Part shown: positions 23,116-34,905 of the stretch, piece after piece | Layout of the letters: every line of letters begins with the position of its first letter | Numbering within the stretch: position 1 is the stretch's first letter | From: Cubamyces lactineus | Taxonomy: Eukaryota > Basidiomycota > Agaricomycetes > Polyporales > Polyporaceae | DNA: 64,000 nucleotides | Assembly: GCA_022376465.1 (NCBI GenBank) | Contig: JACDTU010000017.1 | Location: forward strand, 186,001-250,000 | Reading direction: 5' to 3' | The notes under the pieces: model-generated | Seen by the model: the letters and a program-made list of their open reading frames with translations, nothing else | What the model was told of the DNA's origin: nothing | Database searches by the model: none | Made by a program: the position numbers and the translations under genes

Positions 23116-26100
23116 GGCGAAGTTTGGGGGAAGAAGATGTAGGATGCGAGATTATAAAGTGCGAGATGCTGTTGAATTAGTTGCCGAGGGGGCTGGTGTG
23201 ACTAGGTGTAATTGAGAATGAGATGAGTGAGGATGAGTTCTTCTCAGCGATCAGACTTATATAGTTGACATGCGAGCCCGCAGGTGAACTCAGAAGATTT
23301 CTTGATGCAGGTCCCATTGCACAGCATCCACCGGGGTGCACAATACGCATGGTGCCCGGATGCGAGCACCGCCCTCCGAAACGCGACGGTGGCAACGGAC
23401 GTTGTAGATATCCTCACCACAGTGCCTGACGGGCTCTCTCGCGTCCCGCGCAACGTGCATACCCGCTCTATCAAACTCAATGTCAAAGAGGGTGGAAAAC
23501 GAGGCCTCGAGATCACCGTCAAACGCGCACCGCATAGGGCCAAAAGACCGTTGAACACCCAGGCCATCGTCGCACACCGCCTGGCAGATGTCACTTCCGC
23601 GGCAAATGTGGCGGAGGCTTTGCGACGAGTATCATGATCAGGCGTGCAATCGTGCATTCGTGCAATGCGCATCGCGGCATCCGCACCGCCGGCATTATGC
23701 CAATCGGCCGCTTTCTGGGAGCTTCAATAGTTGTTTTTTTTGCGAGCGAACCAGCTAAAGTTGGACGGAGCGCTGGCGTTCTCTGGCTGGCGTGCCTGGA
23801 CCCTGGGACAAGTGGGACGGATGTGCATGTACTTGCGTGGAGAAACGCCGGTAGGAGCGCGCGGCGCTGGGGGTTCTGATGTGCGCCCGGGGTGAGTGCG
23901 GCTGTGCGAATACAAAGGATTGATGCAAATGTACGGACTGATGGCCTTGGCCCTTGGTGTCCCTGGCTTCGAGCCATGCGTTCAGGTTCCGTACCGATGT
24001 TTTCGGGGCATATGTCTGGGTAGGCCCACCAATGTCGCCTGTGCACGATACGGTACCATTCCGTTCGGATATCCGGCGGGACCGTGGAGTAGACAAACTC
24101 TACACCGGGAATACTCTGAGTAGCGAACGCAAAAACGGCCTGGTAATCGCGTTTGGTAGTCGACGTCAGTAATCGCGTCCGACGAACATTGATCATTCAG
24201 CCATACCTCGGTACACGCAGGCTGCGTGCCACACCCGACGGTTCATGGCGCGAAGCTTGGCGGGTAGCGACTCGTTAGATCTGTAGACATACCCATCTCG
24301 GAGTTAGCGACGTGAGGCAGGCATCCGGCCATCACTCTTGGCCGGGGTTATCCTGCACGATGCAGCCCTGCCTCCTTCGTGGCGTCGGATGCGAACGCTC
24401 GCGCGTGAACCTACGCAGGGCGCGCGGCGGACACTGAGCGAGAGCGGAGTCGGAGTGGGAGTGTCAAGCGTGAACTTAGAGCTGAGTGCTATATTGCGTA
24501 GCAACCAGCCCCTAAGCTTAAATTTTGCATCAGAAGGCCGTGCCAGCACGACTGTCGAGGCTTCGAGCTGCGCCAGACTTGGTACCCGAGGTCCTTGTCG
24601 CAGAGAGTGGATCGCGGTACGCCGTCTGCGATTCCCCCGAGCAGCCATCCGGCCAAACGAGTGAGCGGAGGGGCGATACAACCCAACTAGCGCTGATTTG
24701 GATCGAGAATCGAGATGGGGGCTGTCGCTGATGGATCATGGGGAAGGCCAGCGCTCGACGTTCAATATTCAATGCTCGACTTGGGAGGAAGTGAGGATCT
24801 GCTCGCGGTGCGGCCGTCAACTTGATGCTCCCGTGCAGAACACATGTGGAAAACGTTCATTCTTGGATGCTGATGTCGAGGACGCCGAGACGCGCTCGAG
24901 ATACTATCAACTCAACAATTTAGACTAGGATGATACGACGTAGCGTACAATCAGGTCCTGCTGGGATATTTGGGATTAGGCAAATGGCAGCATGATAAGA
25001 TTCCCTTGGACGCACGGATGAACATGAGCCCGGCTGCCATGCATACAATGCATTGCGGTGAGCTGGTTGTCCTCCACGGCAGGTTGCATCTACCACGCGA
25101 ATGTTCACCGATGCGCGCGGCGCCGCGGCTGTTCACGTTCAGATCGCGCGTCTGTACTGTGCACGCACCGCCGTTTAACACGCCAACGCAGGTGGTAGAT
25201 CCTAACAAACGACTCGGCTAATGTATCAGTGAGTGTTCTCCAGCCTGACCCAGCTGTCAGAGTCTACATACCGCCACATGTGAGTCGTGGCAGATTCAGT
25301 GATCTAAACGTTGCCTGCTTTTCCGGCATGCTAAAGCTCCGCGTTCGACTGGCGCATGCGTGGTGAACCTTGAGGCCTCGCATTTCGCAGCTGTGCGTGT
25401 TGAATCTCACGCTAATACGACGGGTGAGCGCAAGTCGGGATGAGGTTGCTGTAAACGCTGAGACAGTGACATTAGTGTATGCGCTCACTCACTTGCGTTG
25501 TAAGTACTGCGAACTCACTGCATCCTCAAGGTTGCCATTAGGCATGCTGCCTATCATAACCGTGATATTCTGACGACGACCAGGAACGTGCCATCGGCCC
25601 CTCTGCTGTTCTGCAGACAAGTCGTCAACCCTAGGATCCCTACAAAAAGATACATCAGTCGCAGTCCGGCACGCTGCAGATCTCGGTAAGTAATTCAGAG
25701 TTTAATCTGCACTCACCCGCCATCCACCATGCCATAAGCGCGCCCATCAAGCGCTACTGCAATCGTTTACTTACACACCGACCTTGGAAGTTGGAAGGTT
25801 CGACGATGCGAAGCTTCCACCGTCCGTTTCTGCTCCGGCGCGCACGCGCGAATTCGCATCCTTTCCAAGTTTCCTCCTTCTTCTTTTGCAAGCTCTGCGC
25901 TCTTCTTCCTCCCCTTCTTCGGGCTCCCAGAGCTCCAGCTTCCAGGTCCTCGTCATGCTGGCATGCAGTGGTTCTTCAAGTCCGCGAGCACCCCGCCGCG
26001 CGCAGGCTTACGGACGTCACCGCGGTGACGCGGGCTGGTGACTGGTCGACGTCCAACAGAACACTGAACAGCCTGAGGCCTGCTGGAGGGACGCGCATGG

Positions 26101-27675
26101 ACTTGCTGCTCATGGAAAGCGGTGGGATGTGGTATCGCAGGGACACTCACCAATCGCCAACGGCGTCCCCTTCAGTTACCTTCCACACTGCTAAATTCGA
26201 TGCGAAAATCGCGGCCCGCACTCTGGAGCCTCTCCTCTCCTCCCGCGAGCGCTACACCGCTGCCAATGCCGCCTATCATACAGAAAGCCCGAGTGATTCC
26301 GTGATGTTGAGCGGCATGAGTAGTAATTACATTGGAACTTGAAATTCATTCCGGCTCGCCTTGAGGCAGCTCAAAGCTCTTCTCGCGCCGCGCCCGGGGC
26401 CGACGTTCCAAGGGGAACGTTCTGTGCTCTGTTAAGACGCCGCGCTGCTGTAAGACGGAAAGTGGGGGCGGCGCGCTAGCGTTAGACTCGGGGAAGCCAC
26501 AGGGTGGCGTGCGGCGGTAGCATGATTCACGCAGGTTGCAGATGGGGTGCGTTCGGATTCTAGAGTTTGGGTGTTGGGTTGGTACATGCAGGAGGCCTGT
26601 GAGTCGGAGCGGGTTCACGACAGAAGTGGACGGAGGTGCAGAGAGGTGTTCACGCACAGAACCTGCTCGGGAGAGGGGTTGTCTTATGTTACACTTACGG
26701 CGGACGAACCGATACCTCGCCTCGAGCGGAGACCGCGTCTTCTGGTGTGTTCCAGTGGCCGAATGCGTACGATTCTTAACTTCTTCTATGGCTGGCCGTG
26801 GATCGTGCGGAGGTAGGCGTTTTGGACTGCTGTAGATGCACACCTGCGTGCTAGCTATAGGGTAGAAGGAGCATTCCGCACGCGCGAATCCTGGACTTCG
26901 AGAAAAAAGGTGAAAGTACGGTTTTCTTCTTAACGAACCAGCCGCGCGAGAGCGATGCCGACGCGTGCGGATACGACGATGGTACGCAGTCGTTCAGTAC
27001 CGGATTACGGGTCAAGAGGGCACGGCGCATGCCGTAATGCGGGGATGAGGCCGGCTGACGGGGTGACGAGGGGAGTGATTTCGGGGAGAGAAGGCGAGCG
27101 CGCGTGCGTCTGGGAGAGTTGGCCGCGATGCAGGTTTCTGTTTGACTTTCTGGTTGTCCGTGCGTTCTCCCTCGCCCTTCTGTTCCACACTGCGGCAAGC
27201 GCGGACGGGAGTCTCATAGGGCGCCATGGGTATGGGTATGGTCGCGCATTTGGCGCGGGATGGAGGAGGCGGGGCACATCATGGACTGCATCTGGCGGAC
27301 GCATGCGCATCTCGCGTCGACAAGAGACGGAGAGCGCGCTCGGTCGGTTGGTGATGGGCTCCTGGGCGTTGGAACCCTTCTGCTCGCACTGGAGGAGGAC
27401 GTTCTGCGGGAGGCTGGCCAAGGGCGAGGGTGCTTCTTTCCGTTCGAGAAGATCAATCAGCCGTTTACAGGTCAGAGTTCGGGGCTGCTACTTATAGCTA
27501 TTCCCCTCCATCCTCCTCCGCCCCCTCCCCTCTCTCACGCCTCCCTTCCAGTCCTCACCTCCATCACCCCTTGGCCAGCTCATTCTCTTGGGTCTCTTGC
27601 CTTCCGCCATACCCCGCTCCCTTGGACGACCCACTCCACAACTAGGACTGCCTTTACGACCCCACGCTGTCACCC
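23116..27675. other. Gene desert of 4.6 kb
   Basis: No gene can be supported in this stretch. Minus-strand 23591-24196 (201 codons) and plus-strand 26955-27497 are open but show no domain, paralogue or coherent splicing. Several small open frames overlap on both strands, as expected from GC-rich non-coding DNA. The last few hundred bases (27500-27675) are strongly CT-rich on the plus strand, a typical leader for the gene that starts at 27676. Confidence 0.45.
23256..23263 (-). promoter_or_regulatory. TATA box of GHGH-repeat gene 1
   Basis: TATATAAG on the minus strand, 141-148 bases before the ATG at 23115. Comparable boxes precede both other GHGH-repeat genes. Confidence 0.55.
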
Positions 27676-29342
27676 ATGGCGGTAGAACTCAACGCCCCCA
27701 GCACCAGCTCGCGCACCAGTGCCGACTCTCGCACAGACTTCATCGAACAGGTCTGTGTCTATGCCTGCGCTCGTCCGACACGTCCGCTGACGTTTTCGCT
27801 CGTACATCCAGATATTCCAAAAGGTCGAGGAGGAGACTGAACGACGCGCGCAAGCGCAACAGGAATACGAGGAGACCCAGTCCAGGCTCCAGAGCCGCGT
27901 AGCATCCCCTGCGCCCGCTGCGAATTCGACCCTACGAGACGGCCCTCGGGACAGGCGGAGAGGGAGCATATCCGTATCCAGGTTCGGCCAGGTGAGCCTT
28001 GCTTTCCCTCTCCTTTCCCCTCTAGACGAGTATTTTGTTGTGCCCGCGATGCCGAGCATGCCAGAGACGTCCTGTCAGTGCACACGCTGCGTGGTGGAAG
28101 AGACGAGGACAGCGGATATAGGGTGCTGTCTTGTGGTATAGCGCGGACGTGGCAGACAGTGCGCGTATGACGCGCTCATTGCGCGTCTCGACTTCTGCTA
28201 TCCGCGCCGAAGCCGGTGCCCTTGCTCGGGAGCCGCTGGATGGGGCTTGCGCGCCCCCTTGGACGCGTCCCTGACGCGTTTGTGACGGCGCACGCGTGTC
28301 CGTTCTGCCGTTAAGCTCGACCGAGCTGGCTGTTGCACCAGCCCACGTGTTCTTGCGTACACACGCGTTCGTATTCGGGCGCAGCGTCCGACCGGTGGGT
28401 GTTTCCCATGGTCATTACGACCTGTGTGCTACGGCCATATGGTCTGTGGCCCTGGCCGCAGAATGCATACGAAGTACTGCATGACATGAACAGACGTCTT
28501 CGTTCGTGCCTGTCGACGAGCGCGCGACGGCGCCGTCCACCCTGAGCTTCTCTTCTACTCTTCACTCCCCAATCACCGTTTTGACACGCGTTCTCACCCT
28601 TCGCGTCTTTCTCGCCGCTCGGTTCCCTCAGGCAACCGACCTGACATCACACACGCACGACAACCCGAGCACGCTCCCCTCGCGCACGAACTCTGTCATC
28701 ATCAACGCGGGCAACACCGGCGCGTTCTACCAGGCGCAGCGGTACGCCGGCTCCGCCGACTCGTTCGCGTCCTCCGTGCACTCCGCGTCGTCCGCCGCGG
28801 CGAACGGGGGCGCGCGCCTGCACGACGAGGAGCACGAGCAGGTGACGCAGATGGAGACGATCGCGGGCAAGGTCTCGATCGGGCGCGCCGTCGGGGGCAT
28901 CATCGCGCGCAGGCTGTCGAGGAGCCGCACGCGCTCGCGCGACATCCTCGCGACCCCGAGCGGGCTCGTCATTGGCGTGTCGGTCGAGGAGGCGACGACG
29001 GAGGCGGAGGCGGAAGGGGACACGGACGTCGATGGGGAGTCGGAGGGTGTGAACGAGAAGGGCAAGGGGGCCTCGTCGCCGCCCAAGTCCCCCCGCGGGA
29101 CGTCGTTTGTGTACGCACAGGCGGACGGGCTGCGCTCGAGGCGGTCGACGCTGAGCATGCCTGGGGGCACCGCAGTGTATGCGGCGAACGGGACGAACGG
29201 GGTGGGCGGGGAGAGCGGGGCGGCGGCGGCGGGGCTGGAAAGGAGGCTGTCTGCGGCGGGGTGGGTCGCGAAGGCGAAGGACTTGACGAAGAAGTTTAGG
29301 CGGAAGAGCATGGCGGTCCTCCCCCAGAACTCGTCGCCATGA
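27676..29342 (+). CDS. Hypothetical protein with short coiled coil and basic C-terminus
   Basis: Predicted 321-residue protein of unknown function. Exons 27676-27750, 27812-27991 and 28632-29342 join in phase. Exon 1 gives MAVELNAPSTSSRTSADSRT. Exon 2 begins IFQKVEEETERRAQAQQEYE, a short charged coiled coil. Exon 3 has TNSVIINAGNTGAFYQAQRY, repeated SRSRTRSRD-type phosphorylatable patches, an acidic stretch around EATTEAEAEGD, and a basic end, KAKDLTKKFRRKSM. Coding codon bias is clear (mostly C or G in third position). The second intron would be 640 bases, unusual here, so an additional small exon inside it is possible. There is no signal peptide or membrane helix. I do not recognise the family. 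Confidence 0.65.
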
Positions 29343-31696
29343 TGCGGATGGGTCTCTCGTGCGCTGGAAGGCGGGAGGTGGGGAGTGGGGGCTCGCTGGG
29401 GTCGCTCTTTCGGGCGTCGGAAGGCGGTTCGGCTCGGAGGTTCTGAAGTTCTTGAGGCCCGAAGGTGTCGAAGGAATCGAATTGCCGAAGTTCGGAAGCG
29501 ACTTCCAGCTGTTACGAACAGGTCATTCGTGGAAAGGAAGTCGGTTTGGCGGTATGGATCGCGGAGTTCCTCTCTGGATTTTTCGTCATCTCGTCCTTCG
29601 GGTCGCGGACGGACGGACGTACGGAGAGAAGGGGAGGGTGCAGGTCGGTGCCGACGTATGTGGGATGGCATCGCTATCGCTGTCGAATAAGCAATCCCGT
29701 CGTCGACTCGTCGCTCGTGCGCGAGACTCCCCCGAACGCTCTCCGACTCGCCTCCCGCCCGACCTCGAGTTCCAACGTTTACCGTGATTCGGATCCCCCA
29801 ACCTCGACCTCGCACGGCTCTCCCGACCCAGTACTCTTCCCGCATCGCCTGCACAACGTCCACGCTATTGCTCACCCGCCCCCTCACCCCTCACCCACCC
29901 ATCGCCCTCCCCTTCATCCAATCAGCCATTCTCATCTCTGCTATTATTGCCGCTGCTGTTGTTGCTAGTGCTGCTCTGCTCCGCCCCTCGTCCGCTTCGC
30001 TTCGCTGTACATGTTGCTCGCTCGTCGTCTATCGTCTCCATCGATTCTATCGTCTGTTTCCATTGCTCGCTCGGATTTTCGGATTCTTGGTCTCGGTCGC
30101 TCGGTCGCTTGGATCCATCCTCCTCACTATCATCCGCATCATATCATCAACCTGATCATAGACTTTCTCCTCTCCTCTCTTCCTCACTCTTCATACTTCA
30201 TACCTCATACTTCATAGCTGATGCTAAGCCCTGTCATCCCTCCACTCGTCGTCGCACGCTCGCATCTCGGAATACCGCTCGTCTCTTACCTCATCCCTCG
30301 TTCCTCGACCATCGCATCACACCTTCACACATCTTCCCGTACTTACTTCTATACCTCGCCGTTCTTCCGAGGACGAGCGCGGAGACCTGGGGTCTCTGCA
30401 GGATCTACCACTCGCCCATCCCCAACCCAACCCCCACTGTTCATCCACTATCCATACATCTACACCCACCCACTCACCCCCCTCCCTCCGCGCGCGCATC
30501 GCCCGCTGTACCACGTACCCGCGATACGCGCAGCGACATCAACTCGATGCGAACGCCCCCTTCCCCTTCCCCGGTCCCAGCCGCATGCATGCATATACGC
30601 GAACGTTGTGTTTTCCACTTTCCACTGTATAGTGTACAGCATTGGTTCATAGTCGTCGCCGTCGCAGTCTGCTCGAAGTCTCTTCGTCTCTTTGTGTTTT
30701 TGTGTTTTTGGTTGTGCTGAGGTGAGTGGGACGCGGATGCGCGTGCGATTTATTCCTTGAATGAAGTGCCGGCGCGAACATGTGAGACTGGAGGATGGAG
30801 CGTCGGGGTTCGACGAATGTTCAACGTTCAACGTTCACCTTCAATGGGCCTTTTGCGCTGTGCAGCGCGTATAGTGGCACGTCGTCTCCTCTCTTTTTGG
30901 TGCCTCTCCGAGTCTCTAAGTGGATTGCATATTGCACACTGCCGCGCCCTCGCTCAGAGTCACTTTGAACAACCAGTGGTCGCAGCCGCGGCCCATGGCC
31001 AGATACATGTGTAGCTTCGACGGCGTTTATGGCATGTGCACATGTCTTCCTAGCGACTCGCTACTGTATGTTTGATCTTGATTGTTGTGCGTTGTGCGCT
31101 GTGCACAGGTCTGTGGATGCGGCCCATGCGGGGTGCCTGACCTCGTGGAGCTCGTGAAGCTTGGAAGGTCGGGAGTCGGAAGCGTTGGCCTGTGCATGTG
31201 AGGTTTTCTTTATTCTGAAGCTATATATTCATGCAATGGCGCTCGTCAACGTTATGGTGCTTCACCAGTTTGTTAGATTGCTCGGATGCTTGGAGGTGCA
31301 TATCCACGGACTCGGACACGGTACGGAGGCTGAGCCCTGGAGATGCACTTGGGTTTTAGTGCTATCAGGCTCTATCAGGTCGTTTGGGGTTGTGCAAATT
31401 TATACACCCATTACGGCAATGGAGCCCTCAAGAGTGAGTATATACACGCGACGTTTCTTGACATACAACATACAGCCTTATGTTATGAACTCACGACCAG
31501 TCATTACTGATGCTCCTTGTCAGTGCGTTGAGCGAACACCGCAGCGACCGCAAGCACCTGTATCCCAGACATTCGACGCGCTGCGCTACTAGTAGTAGAC
31601 GGTAATAGCGACTGTGCCAAACTAAAACGCGGTCACAGTGCCATCGAGGGTGGCGTGCGCTCCATTGACCCTAGCTCAGAGGCACGCGGGTCAGGG
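29343..31696. other. Gene-free, partly pyrimidine-rich stretch
   Basis: About 2.35 kb. From roughly 29760 to 30480 the plus strand is highly C/T-rich low-complexity sequence, which keeps frames open without looking like protein. A small run of 9-base repeats (gttcaac) occurs near 30819-30835. No gene is supported. Confidence 0.5.
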
Positions 31697-33690
31697 TCAG
31701 ACGCGTATGGGGCCAATATCGTCCAGCCGGCCGGGTAGGTCCGGTAGGAGAACTGGTGATTCATCAACCAGGTCCGGCCAACCAGCGTCACGGCCCATAT
31801 TATCAGTACGCCCGCCGGCGGTGCGAACAGCAGCAGCAGCAGCAGACTGCCCCTTGTCGACGTCCTCTTCGCGCTCGATCAGTCGAATGGCGCATGGATC
31901 CCCACCGCTCAGGCCAGACTCGGACTCCTCGCGCATACGCCGTGCAGGCCCGCTCGTGCGCCCCGTCTGCAGCGCCAGAAGGAGGAGCTGCAGCTCCGCG
32001 TTCCTGTCCTTCTCGTCCTGGCGTGGACCCGTGGCGCTCAGCCGGCGCGCGCCGCGCAGGTCGAGGTTCGGGAAGAGCATGTCGAGCGCGTGCGCGTGGT
32101 CAATTAGGCCGACGCCCGCTGCGAGGGAGCATACGCCGAAGCGGCGGAGGCCGTGCGCGAGGAGGGGCACGGTGTCAAGCGCGGGGACGAGATGCAGGTC
32201 GATCGTGGGGAGGACGAGCTCTTCGAGCTGGGGGTGCGCGTGTGCGAAGATGGCGAGGGTCTTGATGGAGGGAGGGTTGGGTGGGGTGGTGGCGGCAGGA
32301 GTGTAACATCGTTGGCGGGTCCGGTACCCAGACTCGGACTCGGACTGGGAATCTAGTATGACCGGAATGATAGTCATGGGCTGCGGATACCAAGTTCTAT
32401 CCGTGCTATTCTCCACGACTTGTGGTTTGGGCGTAGAGACTTCGAATTGGACGAGCTGGGGCCAGGCGCCCTGGACTTCGGCAAACGTCGTGTCGGTGAG
32501 GAAAAAGTCCGGTTTATCTATGGCGATAGAGATGTGCTGTAGATTCTCCGCGGTGAGCAGCGGCGCGCACAACGCCTGGCTGTCTGGGAATTGCTGGCAC
32601 GAGTTGTATCCGTGCCTGCTCTCGCAAGAGAGCGTGGCAGAAAAGTTGCGGAGAGAAGGCGGGAGAGTCCCTCGCAAATGCTCGATGCCGCTTTGGCCTC
32701 CCGCACCTACGGGGCAGAGATGCGTAGTCTGGATATTCAGCGATTCCAAAAGCGGAGGTTTGGTTGCGACCATGAAGGCGCATATATCTCTGAGGCTTCC
32801 TGTTAAGAAGAGGTTGCGTAAGGTGTGGAATCCTTGTTGGGCATCGTCGCCTCCGGCGTCCAGGATCGAATGAATGTTCAGATCGAGGTGGCTGAGGCGG
32901 GTGAAAGAGGCTAGAGAACGGATGATTGTATCTGTGAGGTGCACCGGGCTGGATACGTGCAGATGCTGTAGCTGCTTGAGCTCCCAGAATGGGATTGCAG
33001 AAGGAGTGATGGATGATTTGTCGCTGATGGTGAGCCGAACGACGGACGCAAGAGTGGGCCTAACTGCGTTGAGAACCATGCGCGCGATGCCGGGTTCAAC
33101 CTGATGTTCTACGTGCAACTCAAGTTGTCTGACGGTCGGCGAGAAGAGCATGATATAGCAGAGGCTGTTCGAGTTTATCTCGAAACCGGCCATTCGCTCC
33201 AAGTTAGGGAGGAGGTGCTTCTGCGGGCCCCAGTGGGTGAGGAACGCAAACCAAACGGTGGCGTGGACATCATCGATCCGCCCGATACGCAGCTCTCGCA
33301 CACGGCTCGCGTACACGCCGTACCTTTCCTTATCAGCGTCCGTAAGCTCATCGGTGAACATCTGCGCGAAGCGTACGCCATGAGCATAAGGGACTTGGAG
33401 AGAACAAGGAGGCTTACATGTTTCCCCCGGTCGTAGGCTGGAAACACATACAAGGTATGTGTAAAGTCGTCTATCGATCGCCATAGCTCATCGAGCGCAA
33501 TCTCAGAGGTGGAACAGCAAAGAACAGCTAGTTGTAGCAGGTCCTTCTGACGCTGACGACGTTCCTTGAGAATAGCTGAATCATATTTGGTGTACTCGTC
33601 CTCAGAAGGTAAGGTTCCAGCCGATAGATGTCGACATAGCGTGCGAACGATCCCTGGTGTTTGTATAACCTTCGTTCCCGATAGTGTCAT
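31697..33690 (-). CDS. F-box-like/leucine-rich protein, copy D (inverted)
   Basis: Predicted 645-residue protein from exons 33690-33418 and 33361-31697, joined in phase 0 after codon 91. It is the close sister of copy C but in opposite orientation. Shared segments include LCRHLSAG...EDEYTKYDS, ELWRSIDDFTH, MFTDELTDADKERYGVYASR, RDICAFMVATKPP and LESLNIQTTHLCP. The C-terminal block reads LEELVLPTIDLHLVPALDTV and ALDMLFPNLDL. A CAG run encodes a short poly-Ala stretch near the C-terminus. It would act as an SCF-type adaptor if the F-box-like region binds Skp1, which is inferred. Confidence 0.8.
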
Positions 33691-34390
33691 CTTCTATATG
33701 TATGTCAGTACAGCATATATGAGATAGTTGAAGACAGACTGGGTCTCGACAGGGCGGCGTAGGGGAGCTCGTGGGCTCCGATGTAAGAGAGTAACTTGGA
33801 GCCTCGGCCTGTGGAAGTGGATGCGGTGCTTCCTTGACCTTGTACCAGCTTTCGGCCGGCCTGACCTCTGAGTCGTACCGATCATATTTTGCGTCTTGAA
33901 GCAATTCAAATTGTTGTATTATCATGTCCAATCGATGCTCAGGCAGTCATGATCAGAGGAGGAGGCAGGGCCGTTATGAACGAGGCCATACGCATGCGAT
34001 TGTGCGGGATCTAGATTGGCGCCATGGGCGTTTCGGAGTTACAACGCGCGCCTAAGCAAGTAAGCTCCTCCTCCCCCGTGAACCTAGGCCCTGATTGTAC
34101 TTTACAGCAGCTGGCTCTTCTCAGACTAGATTTGTTTCTCTTTGCTACTAATCGACATTCTCTGCTTGCTTGGACACCTGGAGTGCTATCAGAACAACGC
34201 GCACATACACTATTGGCGTCGACGCTGTCCTGAAGTTCTATCCAGCTCTCGCTCATCACGGCATCGTCGGCGTTCTGTACAGAGCATAACATATCATCAT
34301 TGGGGGCGCTCCTGTATTCGACGATCTCACCACAGGATCCGGATAGCTGTCGTTAGCTGTGAACGCTCACGACGATAACACAAGGAGACG
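33691..34390. promoter_or_regulatory. Divergent spacer between F-box-like copy D and a small anchored protein
   Basis: A 700-base spacer between divergent starts. It presumably includes both promoters. No coding sequence with a recognisable domain is seen. Confidence 0.45.
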
Positions 34391-34905
34391 ATGGCGCTTC
34401 TTGCATACCTCCCGCACGTCATTTACTCGACCGCGCTGACCTCGCTCGCGATCCACCATCTCGCACAGCGCAAGGCACTTGAAGCCGACCGTGCTCATGT
34501 CGCCGCGCAGCTCTCAATCCTCGAGGACCTCCGCACCCGCCTCATACACGCCGTCAACAACCAGGCCGCTTCACCTCGCGCAGAGGGCGCCGACCTGGAT
34601 CCACGGGAGATAGAGCGGCTCTGGCGCCTTGCAAGAAGCCACGACGTCTGGCGCGCTAGAGCCGAGGCGGCTGCGCGTGAAGAGGTTGCGGGTGCGAGTG
34701 GGGAGAGCGCCGCTCACGGGGAGGGTATTGGGTGGAAGGAAGTCTTGTTTGGAAAGCGATTTGACACAAAGCGGTCGGAGGAGCTTGACCGCAGAGATCT
34801 GGAGAGAGGTACGTGTCGTTGACCGCGCGCAGCGCCCTCATCTGGCCAGGGCTGACCGATATATGCACGCATACAGTGCGGAAGGAAGTTGAGGAAGCGA
34901 ATTGA
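34391..34905 (+). CDS. Small conserved hypothetical protein with N-terminal membrane segment
   Basis: Predicted 148-residue protein from exons 34391-34808 and 34877-34905. The first intron is 68 bases and the second exon adds only VRKEVEEAN. The N-terminus, MALLAYLPHVIYSTALTSLA, is hydrophobic and could be a membrane anchor or mitochondrial signal. A long alpha-helical region follows (AQRKALEADRAHVAAQLSIL), then PREIERLWRLARSHD and a charged C-terminus. This resembles small single-pass proteins seen in many Agaricomycetes, of unknown function. It has no catalytic motif. The start context (gagacgatgg) is acceptable. Confidence 0.7.

Noticed and set aside
23591..24196. Minus-strand 201-codon open frame
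   Set aside because: No recognisable domain, no matching paralogue in the window, and overlapping open frames on the other strand.
29784..30720. Long plus-strand open frames in a CT-rich tract
   Set aside because: Pyrimidine-rich low-complexity DNA keeps frames open. The translations are Pro/Ser/Leu strings without structure.
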